Assembly (NCBI GenBank): GCA_947177165.1
Contig: CAMWTP010000005.1
Span: 53,687 to 117,686 of the forward strand
Reading direction: 5' to 3'
From: an uncultured Lachnospiraceae bacterium
GTDB taxonomy: Bacteria; Bacillota; Clostridia; Lachnospirales; Lachnospiraceae
Length of the DNA stretch: 64,000 nt
Within the stretch, counting starts at the first letter, position 1. Every line of letters begins with the position of its first letter. Both the position numbers and the translations under genes were made by a program. Positions 26,149-36,085 of the stretch are shown here, piece after piece. The notes beneath the pieces are model-generated. The model was not told where the DNA came from and did no database searches. It worked only from the letters and a program-made list of their open reading frames with translations.

Positions 26149-28203
26149 CTAAAATAAATACTTCTTACACACTTCTATCCCCAAAATACTCTTTCGACCT
26201 GTCTCATCCACCAAAATCTGTATCTTTCGGAATCCATTCACCTCATAATCATAGCTGGTAAAATCATCTTCATATAGAACAAAACTGCCCGCCTTTTTCC
26301 CATAATGTCTCACATGCATATGAAACACAGTATCCTCCCGCACGCACTGCACCGGTTCCGCAAACGGTACGACAGCACCGTCCCGCACATACACTGGTAT
26401 CTTCTCGACATCAGCCCTGATGTGAAACCATTTTCCGCCCATAATCTCTTCACCACTGAACAAATCATACCATTTCCCTTCCGGAAGATATGCCTCACGC
26501 TCACCCTTCTGTGCCATCGTGATCGGACATACCATCATATCTTTTCCAAAGAAGTATTGATCATCAATATTGCGAACCTGCAGATCATGAGGATACTCCA
26601 TGCAGAGCGGCCGAATCGGCGGAATGCCGTTTTTATAATACTCCACAAATGCACTGTACAGATATGGGAGCAAAGACATTCGGAGCTCAAAGATCCGCCT
26701 GCATGTGTCTGTATAATACTTCGCCTCCTCTATCTCGATTCCAGCCAGATTTTTTTCAATATTCGTCTGTTTCCAAGGCGGACTGGGAATACGCCAGCTA
26801 TTGATTAGTGCCTGTGTGGAAAAGCACACGGTCTGTATTCTGCGCAGCAGATCTTCCCCATTGACACAGTCGCGTACCTCGGGCGACCACAACAACCCGG
26901 AAAACGGCGCCGTTGCGATTCCCCTGATAAATTCCTCATGCTGGTACAAATCAGAGTACAACACAAAAGGCAGCGGTGCGGCCAGTGCCCCCGACGAACG
27001 CACCTGAGACAGTGTCCTAATATTTTCCTCGCGGAATGCCTGTTCCATCATCTGCTGGTACAGCACACCGATGGCGCTGTGCATCTGTTCCCCATCCATT
27101 CCTGACGGAAACTGGGACGCATCAGGAAATGACCAGTTGGAGGGATTAAAATCCGAATTGTCACATTCGTCAAGCTTAAATCCTGTAACTCCCTTCTCCA
27201 TCAGATGCTCCTGATGCCATTTTTTAAAGACCAGCTGCGCCCCGGACAATGACAGGTCAGGAACCAGTCCGTTCCACACTTCACAGTCACCGCTATAGTC
27301 CTGCAGACTGTCATAAATTTCCGCAGCCGGGTACACAAACGCATGCTCCCACAGGTTCACATGAAAATCTTTTTCCTGCAGGGATTTCAACATTGCACCT
27401 GGTTCCGGGAACAGATAGCTCCAGTCAAAAGTACAGGCATAGGAATGAGAATGCCATCCAGGTTCGATGCCAATTACATCAATCGGCATATGATCTTCAC
27501 GGAAAGAATCTGCAAGACGGACAATACTCTCCCCATCACAGCCTCCATACGCCCGATACCAGATACCAAGCCCCCACATTGGCGGCAGACAGCCTCCTCC
27601 GGAAAAAAGGTTATACCGTTGTACAACTTCCATAATATCTCCGGCAAAGACATAGATATCTATTCCCTCTGCCGATGGAATATCGATCAGAACCTGCCTT
27701 GTCTCATTTGATTTTTTCAGCGCATACAGCGCCGATTCGCTGAACTCCTCGTGCGGCTGGTTCACTTCTTTTTTCTGTGCCGATGCACCCTTTCGTGCGT
27801 TTGTTCCCATGGAAAAAGTCACATACCGATATGTGTCAACAAACAGCCCGTAACCTGCTGTCGAAATATAAAATGGTACTGGTGCGTGACTCTCTCCCGT
27901 GTCCATCCGCGGATCCGAGTTGACCTTAGTATAACGTCTCCTGCCCGCGTAATTCATGCTCAAAAGCTGCAAGCCAAACCCATAAATATCCTCATCGGAA
28001 TCCATTGGATATGTAATTGTGACGCCACGTCTGCGGATTTGACATGTTAGCTGACCGATGAAATCCGGTATCGTTTCATTCGCCGTTTTCCCTACCTGTT
28101 CCAATCCGTCAAAACAGATCTTTGACTTCCTCATAGAAACCGGAGTGTGCTCCTCCGGCACTCCATATGATATTTTCCATACACCTTTTGCAATTTGTTC
28201 CAT
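26149..28203 (-). CDS. Glycoside hydrolase family 31 (alpha-glycosidase)
   Basis: A 684-residue retaining alpha-glycosidase. The TIM barrel holds GVTGFKLDECDNSDF, where the Asp after K-L is the GH31 nucleophile, and a later LSQVRSSGA segment near the acid/base region. The N-terminal beta-sandwich (DEDIYGFGLQLLSMNYAG) and C-terminal sheet domains are present. No signal peptide. It could be an alpha-glucosidase, xylosidase, galactosidase or N-acetylgalactosaminidase; the subfamily cannot be set by eye. Four bases after GH43 in an operon with GH28. Confidence 0.88.
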   Translation of the reverse strand: MEQIAKGVWKISYGVPEEHTPVSMRKSKICFDGLEQVGKTANETIPDFIGQLTCQIRRRGVTITYPMDSDEDIYGFGLQLLSMNYAGRRRYTKVNSDPRMDTGESHAPVPFYISTAGYGLFVDTYRYVTFSMGTNARKGASAQKKEVNQPHEEFSESALYALKKSNETRQVLIDIPSAEGIDIYVFAGDIMEVVQRYNLFSGGGCLPPMWGLGIWYRAYGGCDGESIVRLADSFREDHMPIDVIGIEPGWHSHSYACTFDWSYLFPEPGAMLKSLQEKDFHVNLWEHAFVYPAAEIYDSLQDYSGDCEVWNGLVPDLSLSGAQLVFKKWHQEHLMEKGVTGFKLDECDNSDFNPSNWSFPDASQFPSGMDGEQMHSAIGVLYQQMMEQAFREENIRTLSQVRSSGALAAPLPFVLYSDLYQHEEFIRGIATAPFSGLLWSPEVRDCVNGEDLLRRIQTVCFSTQALINSWRIPSPPWKQTNIEKNLAGIEIEEAKYYTDTCRRIFELRMSLLPYLYSAFVEYYKNGIPPIRPLCMEYPHDLQVRNIDDQYFFGKDMMVCPITMAQKGEREAYLPEGKWYDLFSGEEIMGGKWFHIRADVEKIPVYVRDGAVVPFAEPVQCVREDTVFHMHVRHYGKKAGSFVLYEDDFTSYDYEVNGFRKIQILVDETGRKSILGIEVCKKYLF

Positions 28204-28207
28204 CTCT

Positions 28208-29848
28208 TTATCCTTTCACACTATAATCAAAATAATCGAAGTCCGCATATTTTCCAAACCCTGTCAGATCCTGACAACAGATTCCTGTCACTGCACCTGT
28301 AAACCAACCCTCATCACACGCTTCGTCAGACAGATAACTGCAGTCAAACGTTTCCCCAATCTCTTTATACTCCGTATCCATTCCAACGGCATAATAAAAC
28401 TGCAGCCTGTCGTGATCGACTTCTACTTTGAAATAGAGCTGTTTCCCGCTCTCAACCTGTATGTATCCGGCCGGATACGAATACTGCTTATTCTCAGCGC
28501 GCAGAATACTGATGCACTTACCGAGCTCCTCGTCGTGCGAACAGTGAAGATACAGATAATTGTCTGTATCGTACATGCAGATTAATCCTGCCATCTGCTT
28601 AAACACTTCTGGTTCAAACTCCATGCATGTACCTGCCGTAAACTGAAACTCAGTCCACCGTCTGGCAATCAGCGATTGGTGAAATTTTGATGCCAATCCC
28701 TCCCTTCCATACAGCCGCAGCCAGCCCGGACGCTCCGTGAGGGACAGATGGTATTCTGTCATCGGCACGCGCAGCGACTGATACTCCACATCCAGCACAG
28801 TACTGTCAAAATTATCCCTGTCTGGTTTAACTGAAAACGGGCAAGGCATCAGATCATCAATATCCATCTCCGCATCCGGCAGGTTTGTCCCGTTGTCCAG
28901 AACAAGCCAGTCATCTTTTGTCCAACGCATCTTCTGTATGGCGGTCTCCCTGCCAAGTGTGTAGCGCCTGCTGCCAGGAAAACGCGCACGATCCAATGAA
29001 TTCCTGTTTTTAAGCGGCCTGCCGCACAGATGCACCGCATAAACCTCGCCTGTCTGCGTTTCAACGAGGCTTGCATGCCCCGCTTTCTGTATCGGGTAGT
29101 CTGGATAATGTCTTGTTGTCAGTATCGAATATGCCTCGCTGTCCGATGTCCGGTGCATGAAATCATCCCGAAACATTTCATATGGTCCCCATATATCTCT
29201 GGAACGCTGAATTGTCTGTCCGTGAAGCTCACCTGTCCCCGTATCCGCCGAAAATAGATAATACCAACCATTTCTTTTATAGATATGGGGACCTTCCAAA
29301 AAAATTTTGTCTCCCACATAGATTTCCTTTACCGAACCAATCACTTTCTGCTGATCTGCATCATACTCCTGCAAGACAATTCTTCCTGCATACTTCTTAG
29401 GTATCCTGTGGTCTGTCACCATACTGACCATGTATTTCCTACCGTCATCGTCATGAAACAGGGAAGGGTCAAAGCCAAAGTTATTTAGTGCAATCGGTTT
29501 GCTCCATGGCCCTTGTATATCATCTGCGGTCACGAGAAAATTCTGTGTATCATACATATTACAGTAAAACGACCTGACAATCGTAAAGACCACATAAAAA
29601 ATTCCTTTGTCATATGTCAGACAGGGTGCCCAGATTCCCTGCGACGCTCCGACACCCTTTAAGTCTAAAATTTCCTCTTCCTGCAGCACGTAGGTAAGTG
29701 TCTCCCAGTGCACTAAATCTTTAGAGTGACTGATCCGTATTCCTGGCCACCACTCAAATGTAGACGTTGCAATATAATAATCATCACCAACACGTATAAT
29801 GGACGGATCTGGGTGAAACCCCCTAAGAATCGGATTTTTTACTTTCAT
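28208..29848 (-). CDS. Glycoside hydrolase family 43 (beta-xylosidase / arabinofuranosidase type)
   Basis: A 546-residue five-bladed beta-propeller enzyme with a C-terminal concanavalin-like domain of the XynB kind. The three catalytic acids are visible: Asp in GFHPDPSIIRVGDDYY, Asp in FGFDPSLFHDDDG and Glu in FLEGPHIYKRNGWYYL. No signal peptide. It would trim xylose or arabinose from imported oligosaccharides. AGGAGG precedes the ATG. It sits between GH28 and GH31 in one operon. Confidence 0.9.
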   Translation of the reverse strand: MKVKNPILRGFHPDPSIIRVGDDYYIATSTFEWWPGIRISHSKDLVHWETLTYVLQEEEILDLKGVGASQGIWAPCLTYDKGIFYVVFTIVRSFYCNMYDTQNFLVTADDIQGPWSKPIALNNFGFDPSLFHDDDGRKYMVSMVTDHRIPKKYAGRIVLQEYDADQQKVIGSVKEIYVGDKIFLEGPHIYKRNGWYYLFSADTGTGELHGQTIQRSRDIWGPYEMFRDDFMHRTSDSEAYSILTTRHYPDYPIQKAGHASLVETQTGEVYAVHLCGRPLKNRNSLDRARFPGSRRYTLGRETAIQKMRWTKDDWLVLDNGTNLPDAEMDIDDLMPCPFSVKPDRDNFDSTVLDVEYQSLRVPMTEYHLSLTERPGWLRLYGREGLASKFHQSLIARRWTEFQFTAGTCMEFEPEVFKQMAGLICMYDTDNYLYLHCSHDEELGKCISILRAENKQYSYPAGYIQVESGKQLYFKVEVDHDRLQFYYAVGMDTEYKEIGETFDCSYLSDEACDEGWFTGAVTGICCQDLTGFGKYADFDYFDYSVKG

Positions 29849-29983
29849 GATAAATTACCTCCTGCAAATTCTGCCCCACAAATTTATAACATTCCCCATA
29901 CCACTGGTGCCCCCCTTTTGGTGTATTGTGATACAGCTTGTCCAAGGCGCCAAATCTCTATAAATAGCATAAATAATAAAATC

Positions 29984-31381
29984 TTATTTTCTCTCACAAA
30001 TTCCGCACTTCAGCGTCTCACACCCCTCAATAATTACCCCGTCCCTCTCATCATGGTATCTTTTGCACAAAATCAAATCCTCCAGCAGCAGATTCTTCAC
30101 ATTCCTGCAGTCCAGAAATACAGCCCTGCTCCAATCCGGATAATAATTTTCTGAAGACTGGCTTTCGCAGTCTTTCAGACGGTCGAGCACTTCCGGATAT
30201 TCTGCCGGAATCTCTGTCCTTTTGACACCGCCAATCGCAGTGTAAACTATATTTTTCATTATCAGATTTTCAATCGGGTGTCCTGTGCAGGCGTCAATCC
30301 GCATTCCACCAAAACGCGGACTTCCCATCACATCATTTCCAAAGCGATAATGCGCATTTTTCATTTCCTCCCCGTCTGTCATAATCATATCCGAGATGAT
30401 AATGTTCTCCATAGTTCCGATATCAGGCATCTTCTGAAGTTCCACAGAACTTCCCAAGTCAGCTGGCTCAAAGCGGTTGTTCAACAGAATCCATATCGGT
30501 CTCGATACATTTTTCATGGTACAACCCCTGACCACAATATCCGAGATGCTTCCGCCCTCTGTACACTCCATCTTGACTCCCTCCCGCCAGACATTGTGAA
30601 ACGTACAGTTGGAAATCACCACATTGCTGATACTGCCAATGGATTTCAGGCCAATACGTACTGCAGCACAGATAGAAGAAAAGTCACAGTTTTCGATATG
30701 GATATCCTCAACCGGATATTCCTTTGACGAGGACTGCAGACACAAGTTGTCGTCTGTCCCACGGATTTTACAGTCGGACACGAACACATGACTGCACCCG
30801 TCAAAGTCCAGCCCATCCCCGTTGTACTGCTTTTCATTCCAGATGTCCACACCGCGTATCCAGATATTTTTGCTGTCCAGAAAGGCTGTTGTCCACGCGG
30901 CTGCGTTATACATACGGACTCCTTCTATATAAATGTTGCTGCATCTTAAAAAGCGCAGCAACATCGGACGATAAATACTTCCCTCATTCGGAAATGCTTC
31001 CCCGTTCCCGTCAATCCGCCCCAGACCTGTGATACCGATATTTTCCGCATCCTCCGCATACAGAAAACATCTGTCCAGCGCTTCCTCGTTCCTGTATCGG
31101 TTGTGGTGCGTGTCCGTCCCATAGTCTGCGATATCACCGCTTGCCCTCAATTCCGCCGAGATATCTATTTCCAACAAAACATTGGACTTCAGATACAGTC
31201 CGCCGGATACGAACTGCCCGCCTTTCAGAACTACCGTTCCACCTCCAGCAAGATGACATGCGTCAATTGCCCGCTGAATTGCTGCGGTATCTTTCGTGGC
31301 GCCATTCCCCTCTGCCCCGAAGCTTCTCACATCATAAATACAACTTTTTCTGTTCCCGATTCTAGTAATATTTTCTTCCAT
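29984..31381 (-). CDS. Glycoside hydrolase family 28 (polygalacturonase-like)
   Basis: A 465-residue right-handed beta-helix protein. The N-terminal DVRSFGAEGNGATKDTAAIQ and C-x-x-A-G-G-G-T-V-V-L are typical of the pectinase fold. The catalytic acids are present as N-G-D-G-L-D-F and G-T-D-D-N. However, the usual G-H-G His is replaced (S-I-C-A-A-V-R-I-G) and the R-I-K motif is altered, so the specificity may differ from classical polygalacturonases. No signal peptide. First gene of the GH28-GH43-GH31 operon. Confidence 0.85.
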   Translation of the reverse strand: MEENITRIGNRKSCIYDVRSFGAEGNGATKDTAAIQRAIDACHLAGGGTVVLKGGQFVSGGLYLKSNVLLEIDISAELRASGDIADYGTDTHHNRYRNEEALDRCFLYAEDAENIGITGLGRIDGNGEAFPNEGSIYRPMLLRFLRCSNIYIEGVRMYNAAAWTTAFLDSKNIWIRGVDIWNEKQYNGDGLDFDGCSHVFVSDCKIRGTDDNLCLQSSSKEYPVEDIHIENCDFSSICAAVRIGLKSIGSISNVVISNCTFHNVWREGVKMECTEGGSISDIVVRGCTMKNVSRPIWILLNNRFEPADLGSSVELQKMPDIGTMENIIISDMIMTDGEEMKNAHYRFGNDVMGSPRFGGMRIDACTGHPIENLIMKNIVYTAIGGVKRTEIPAEYPEVLDRLKDCESQSSENYYPDWSRAVFLDCRNVKNLLLEDLILCKRYHDERDGVIIEGCETLKCGICERK

Positions 31382-31438
31382 ATCCTTTTATCCCTTAGCT
31401 TTCTTAAGTGAGTTTGAATTGTGCTCTAATGCTTTTAT

Positions 31439-31505
31439 ACTATATCAATTTAGCCAGTGCAAACAATATCTTATTATGTAATTAACTGATATTTTCTGCT
31501 TTTTT
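31439..31505 (-). promoter_or_regulatory. GH28 operon promoter with an upstream element shared with GH88
   Basis: On the minus strand, TTGTTT (31461-31466) and TATAGT (31439-31444) are 16 bp apart. An upstream element, AAAAAGCAGAAAATATCAGT (about 31486-31505), is identical to one upstream of the GH88 gene at 49057. The 18 bp between element and -35 are also similar in the two promoters. Probable AraC-type activator site. Confidence 0.6.
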
Positions 31506-31510
31506 GTCTA

Positions 31511-31670
31511 GAGCGTGTTTGAAAAATGCTTTCCGTCAGATGTGCGTCACAATTTGTGGGAGATTTGTGCCGAATGAAGGAGGCATAGCGGGCTATGTTG
31601 ACTGAATTCGGTGCAAATATCACGCAAAATGGGACGTGCAGATGGCGGGAATGATTTTTCAAACACGCTC
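31511..31670. mobile_element. 160-bp palindromic MITE-like element flanked by TA
   Basis: The ends GAGCGTGTTTGAAAAAT and its complement form perfect inverted repeats, and both outer flanks are TA, as left by IS630/mariner-type transposition. The interior is itself an imperfect palindrome centred on CATAGC-GGGC-TATG, so the whole element can fold into one hairpin with arms of about 80 nt. It has no coding capacity. It lies between the GH28 promoter element and the terminator of the binding-protein gene. Confidence 0.65.
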
Positions 31671-31682
31671 TAACACTACTTT

Positions 31683-31710
31683 AAAAAGGACAGCCGCCGC
31701 TGTCCTTTTT
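31683..31710 (-). terminator. Intrinsic terminator of the large binding-protein gene
   Basis: A perfect 12-bp stem (AAAAAGGACAGC) with a 4-nt loop and T run, three bases after the stop codon at 31713. Confidence 0.9.
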
Positions 31711-31712
31711 AT

Positions 31713-33416
31713 CTACTGTGCCAGATGTTCCTCAAGCTGTGCCTTGAGCGCGTCATACACCTGCTGTCCACCGTTTGCCATCGCTTCATCGACATTGGCT
31801 TTTATCATTTCTGTGATCGTATTGTAGCTATTTCCGTTTCCATCTGTTGTAATGCCGTGAAGTTTGACAATGGAGACCATATCTGTCACCGCTTTACACT
31901 GCGCCACAGCTGTGGATAAATCAATATCTGAGGTATCAAAATGGAATCCCAAAATCGGCATTGATACAAAAGTATCTTCACGCAGCTCATATTCCCTAAA
32001 CTCAAGGGCCTTATCAGTATATTCACTGTTAATAAGTGCATAATTCGGGTTCCAAGAAATCGTATATCCTCCCAGGTCGCCACTGTATGTAGTCAATGTT
32101 TCATAAGTTCCCTCTTTCTCACCATATACAAAATCAACACCTTCTATTCCCAGCTGAATCAAATCATGATTTTCCTGTGAAGAGAATATCCAGTCAAGGA
32201 ACTTCATGACAGAGTCAATATTCTTTGATGTCGCTGGAACACACAGACCATTGTTTGCTCCCCTGCTGGTTGGAATTGCCTCCTTTTCCATGTTTCTGAT
32301 GCTGTCCACATACACAAAGAAGCCCAATGCGTCGTCATTTCCCCATGACGGCTCGTATGCAGAATACTTTACATAGTCATCCAGTGTACCGACAATAGAT
32401 GCTGACAATCCTGACTCAAAACCGACACCGACATCCGTACAGCTCAGAGAATCAGGATCGATATATCCCGCCTTCTGCCATCTGGCAAAATCCTCAAATC
32501 GTTTCACAGCAAAATCATAATTCCATCCTTCTGGGAAATTCGCAAATGCTTCATCGCCGCTTCCCTCAACTGCAATATCCACGAGTTTTCCATCTTCGCA
32601 ATATACCCAAAAAGTCAGGCCGCCTGCCGATATACTCTGAATTCCCGCCTGAGCGGCTCCTTCATAGGAACCGCCTGCAATGCTCTTCATCTGGAAAAAT
32701 CCCCTCGCCTGCGTAGCACCGTATGCAATCACGCCATTATCAAGCGCCGCGTCCCAATATGACTCAAGCTCTTCATAGCTGTTGAGCTGACCATCCGTAC
32801 CGATTCCCCAGTCTTTTGCCCAGTCCTTTCTGTACCATACACATGGTGTGCCATTGCCGTATGTCTCAAACAGCGGAATATAACACATCGAACCATACCA
32901 GCTGTTTGCCTTCATCACATCCTCGGTGAAACTCTTCTGCAGTCCCGGATACTCCGGATTGTTAAAATATCCTGACAAATCCGCATAATACCCCTCGGCC
33001 GCGAGATTCTTCAACTGGCACCAGCTCGCATCAAACACCAGATCCCAGTCTCCGCCCGATGTGATTTCCAGATTGAGCTTCTCTTTATAATCTGCATTCT
33101 CGATCCAGTTGATATCCAGCGCAATATTTAATGTATCTTTTGTCTGGTTCAGATATTCCTCATACACTGCGTCCCAGCCATCAGGCTTTGGTCCATTGTG
33201 CATTACCTTCAATGTCACCTGCTCGCCAGCATTCGAAGAATCTGTATTCGACGCCGTTGTGCTGTCCGCACCTGCCGAATCCTTACTCATCTGCCCCGCA
33301 TCAGCCATTGATGTATCTGTGTCTGCTGCCTCGTCGTCTCCGCAGCCTGTCAACATCATTGATGATGCCATAACTGCAGCAAGCAAACCTGCCCATATGC
33401 GTTTATTCTTCTTCAT
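31713..33416 (-). CDS. Large sugar-binding lipoprotein (LplA/YtcQ-like)
   Basis: A 567-residue extracellular binding protein. The signal peptide ends in lipobox LTGC, followed by an Asp/Ser-rich linker. The mature protein begins VTLKVMHNGPKPDGWDAVYE, and its length places it in the large LplA/YtcQ class that partners with LplB/LplC permeases. Those permeases lie at 36086-37993, beyond an oppositely oriented regulator, so the binding protein is expressed as a separate single-gene unit. Ligand unknown; a pectic or hemicellulosic oligosaccharide is plausible from the neighbours. Good AAAGGAGG ribosome site. Confidence 0.88.
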   Translation of the reverse strand: MKKNKRIWAGLLAAVMASSMMLTGCGDDEAADTDTSMADAGQMSKDSAGADSTTASNTDSSNAGEQVTLKVMHNGPKPDGWDAVYEEYLNQTKDTLNIALDINWIENADYKEKLNLEITSGGDWDLVFDASWCQLKNLAAEGYYADLSGYFNNPEYPGLQKSFTEDVMKANSWYGSMCYIPLFETYGNGTPCVWYRKDWAKDWGIGTDGQLNSYEELESYWDAALDNGVIAYGATQARGFFQMKSIAGGSYEGAAQAGIQSISAGGLTFWVYCEDGKLVDIAVEGSGDEAFANFPEGWNYDFAVKRFEDFARWQKAGYIDPDSLSCTDVGVGFESGLSASIVGTLDDYVKYSAYEPSWGNDDALGFFVYVDSIRNMEKEAIPTSRGANNGLCVPATSKNIDSVMKFLDWIFSSQENHDLIQLGIEGVDFVYGEKEGTYETLTTYSGDLGGYTISWNPNYALINSEYTDKALEFREYELREDTFVSMPILGFHFDTSDIDLSTAVAQCKAVTDMVSIVKLHGITTDGNGNSYNTITEMIKANVDEAMANGGQQVYDALKAQLEEHLAQ

Positions 33417-33729
33417 AAATAAAGTCCTCCTTTTCTGATATCTTGAATAGTTCCCTATGAGATAGCCTCAGCCATATCTGTGAATCAATCTGTCCGGACA
33501 CATATCTATTCACCTCATAACTATACGATACCAAGTTTTCTCTTACGATTCAATTCTGTTAAATAACACTATTGAAATTCTTAACGTTTTAAACCGCAGA
33601 AGCTGTTCCCCAGTCCACAGTATGATTTTTAACACTGTATCGGATTTTTAACTTTCAAAGATTGCTTATAGCTATATAACTATGCTATATTAATAAAGAT
33701 ATTTTAAAATGATTAGGAGTGTATTGAGA

Positions 33730-36027
33730 ATGAAATCATTAAAAAACATAGTGCGTTATATCTCACAGGAATTTCACAATAAGACTTATTTTCGTCAGGT
33801 TCTTCTGTACTATATTGTCGTGTCCTGTTTTACCTTCCTGATTTTTTCCATCCTGCTTCTGACCAAAATCCAGCAGGAAAATAATAGAACTATTCTCAAT
33901 TTCGGCTGGCAGAATATCGAGCAGGCAATGTCCTTCAACGCCTCATCCCTGCACGACATTGCCACTTACGCATACCAGATGCTGGACGAGGCCGCGACCT
34001 ACAAACTCCTCTACAGTGACACGTTCGACCTGCAGACCTCCATCGCATCGCGGGAAATCTATGACCGGATCCAGAGCAGTAACAGCATGATCACCTCACT
34101 GGATTTCATTAATTTCTCCACCGGAACCGTGCTGACCAAATCCCGCAGAATGTCCCTGAACGAGTACTATGATAAAGACTTATTGGAATACATTGATACT
34201 CTGGTTCCCAGCAGACGCCCTGTATTTTACCAGCCCCGCGAAAGCTATTTCAGCGGAAACCACACGCAGACGCAGCGCGTACTCTCATTGATCTTCTACA
34301 TAAACCGTCGGGGAGCCCTTGTCATCAACCTTGATTACGACACCTACGCCTCGCAAATCAACCTGGCAAGGAACAGTGAAAATATGAATTTAATCATTGT
34401 CAACAATAATAATTTTGTTATGGCTGCCTCCCAGGATGACTATTTCATGCAGAATTTTTCCGACAATCCCTTATATCAGGAAATTCTGCGCCAGCAGACT
34501 GACACAGGAAGCTTCACGTGGCAGTCCGACACGGGCACACAGACAATTATGTACCAGAAAAATGCGCTGATGGGAATTACCTATATTTCCGTTATCTCCC
34601 CTCACAAGGCATACTCCAGGAGCTATCTGTTTGGTCTGACTTTCCGCTACAGCATTGTCTATATCCTGGTGACTTCCGTGCTATCCCTGCTGGCAAGCAT
34701 AACGCTCTACAGCCCTGTCAGACAGCTAAAACACACCATCCACATCAAGGAGCTGCTACCCGATGAAAATGACGGCAGCACCCGGAATGATTTCGAGTTG
34801 ATCGAAACTGCGTTTCAAAACCTGAACGAAAAATATACAGCATTAAAACAGGTCCGCCACACCTTTGAACACCAGAGGGAACAGAAACTCCTGCGCCTTC
34901 TGCTGGAACAATCCTCTGCTGCTATCCAACCAAACAGCGAAGATTTTCTGGTTCTTGACAACTCCTTTGAATATGAGAACTACATGGTCTTTGTAGTCAA
35001 TGTGGACATGCCCTCCGATGCAGGTCAGAAAAATGACATCTCGATAATCAAATTTTTGATAGAGAATGTCACCCTGGAACTTATGGACGAAATCGCCGAA
35101 ATACGCAGTATTGAAACGATCACCCCACGCGTTCTGTTTCTCGCCAACTTTGCAGAATTTGATACCAGGCGTAGAGAACAGTTCCTCGCAGCCGCCCGGC
35201 AAATGCAGGAATTGTTCTACCAACGTGGACAATTTCAGATTGCAGTGGGCTTTGGCAGCATTACCGACGCACTCGATGCAATCTCGGTTTCCTACGAAAC
35301 AGCACGGTCAGCACTTGACACAGGAATGTTCCATGCAAGAAATAGCATTGTTTTCTACGACGAAATGCAGATGCCTCCGTTTGACAAACAGACGTATCCA
35401 TTTGCAATAGACAGTGCAATTACCATGGCTGTCAAAAATACAGACACCATTGCCCTGGACACAGCTCTGAACCACTTTTTTGATGTCCTTTGTACCTATG
35501 AATGTGATCAGATTTACCGCCATCTGCTGCACCTTGACGATGCACTTCAGCAGTTTGAACACACAAACAGCCTAAACACGCTATACACAGAAAATGACCT
35601 GAACAGTCAACCAAGACTCTTATCCGAATACAAGGAACAATTCCAGAACCGTTGTTACAATGACATTCAGGCACTCTCAGAAATCAAGCTGCATAGCCAC
35701 ACAAAGGATGCACTCATCAGTCAGGTTCAGAGTTTTATTGCAGACAATATATACAACGCCAATCTGTCCGTCATTATGATTGCCGAACAGGTCGGACTGT
35801 CGGTCAACTACCTTCGCAATGTATACAAAGAGAATACAGGAGAATCTCTGTCAAATTATATCACAGGCTGTAAGCTGGAGATCATATATGAGTTGCTGGC
35901 AAAGACCGACACACCCATTCAGGAAATCAGCGACAAACTGGGATTTGCAACCAAAAATTACTTTTTTACCTTCTTTAAAAAACACACCGGCATGACACCA
36001 AACCAGTATCGGAATCAGAACAAATAA
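33730..36027 (+). CDS. Membrane-anchored AraC family regulator (YesS/YtdP-like)
   Basis: A roughly 765-residue one-component sensor. A transmembrane helix (about residues 22-45, LLYYIVVSCFTFLIFSILLL) leads to an extracytoplasmic region and a second helix near residue 320. A cytoplasmic linker follows, then a C-terminal AraC double helix-turn-helix with SVIMIAEQVGLSVNYLRNVY and ISDKLGFATKNYFFTFFKK. It would sense an external sugar and activate nearby genes. The ATG at 33730 follows AGGAG by 11 bases; a frame to 33709 exists. It sits between the binding protein and its permeases. Confidence 0.88.
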   Translation: MKSLKNIVRYISQEFHNKTYFRQVLLYYIVVSCFTFLIFSILLLTKIQQENNRTILNFGWQNIEQAMSFNASSLHDIATYAYQMLDEAATYKLLYSDTFDLQTSIASREIYDRIQSSNSMITSLDFINFSTGTVLTKSRRMSLNEYYDKDLLEYIDTLVPSRRPVFYQPRESYFSGNHTQTQRVLSLIFYINRRGALVINLDYDTYASQINLARNSENMNLIIVNNNNFVMAASQDDYFMQNFSDNPLYQEILRQQTDTGSFTWQSDTGTQTIMYQKNALMGITYISVISPHKAYSRSYLFGLTFRYSIVYILVTSVLSLLASITLYSPVRQLKHTIHIKELLPDENDGSTRNDFELIETAFQNLNEKYTALKQVRHTFEHQREQKLLRLLLEQSSAAIQPNSEDFLVLDNSFEYENYMVFVVNVDMPSDAGQKNDISIIKFLIENVTLELMDEIAEIRSIETITPRVLFLANFAEFDTRRREQFLAAARQMQELFYQRGQFQIAVGFGSITDALDAISVSYETARSALDTGMFHARNSIVFYDEMQMPPFDKQTYPFAIDSAITMAVKNTDTIALDTALNHFFDVLCTYECDQIYRHLLHLDDALQQFEHTNSLNTLYTENDLNSQPRLLSEYKEQFQNRCYNDIQALSEIKLHSHTKDALISQVQSFIADNIYNANLSVIMIAEQVGLSVNYLRNVYKENTGESLSNYITGCKLEIIYELLAKTDTPIQEISDKLGFATKNYFFTFFKKHTGMTPNQYRNQNK

Positions 36028-36039
36028 AATTAGATAGAA

Positions 36040-36077
36040 GAAAGCTTCGGGAATACGAAAATTCTCGAAGCTTTTTT
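36040..36077. terminator. Bidirectional terminator between the AraC regulator and a permease
   Basis: A stem AAAGCTTCGGGAA / TTCTCGAAGCTTT followed by T6 on the plus strand and A/T-rich on the minus side. It lies between convergent stops at 36027 and 36086. Confidence 0.85.
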
Positions 36078-36085
36078 ATCTTATA

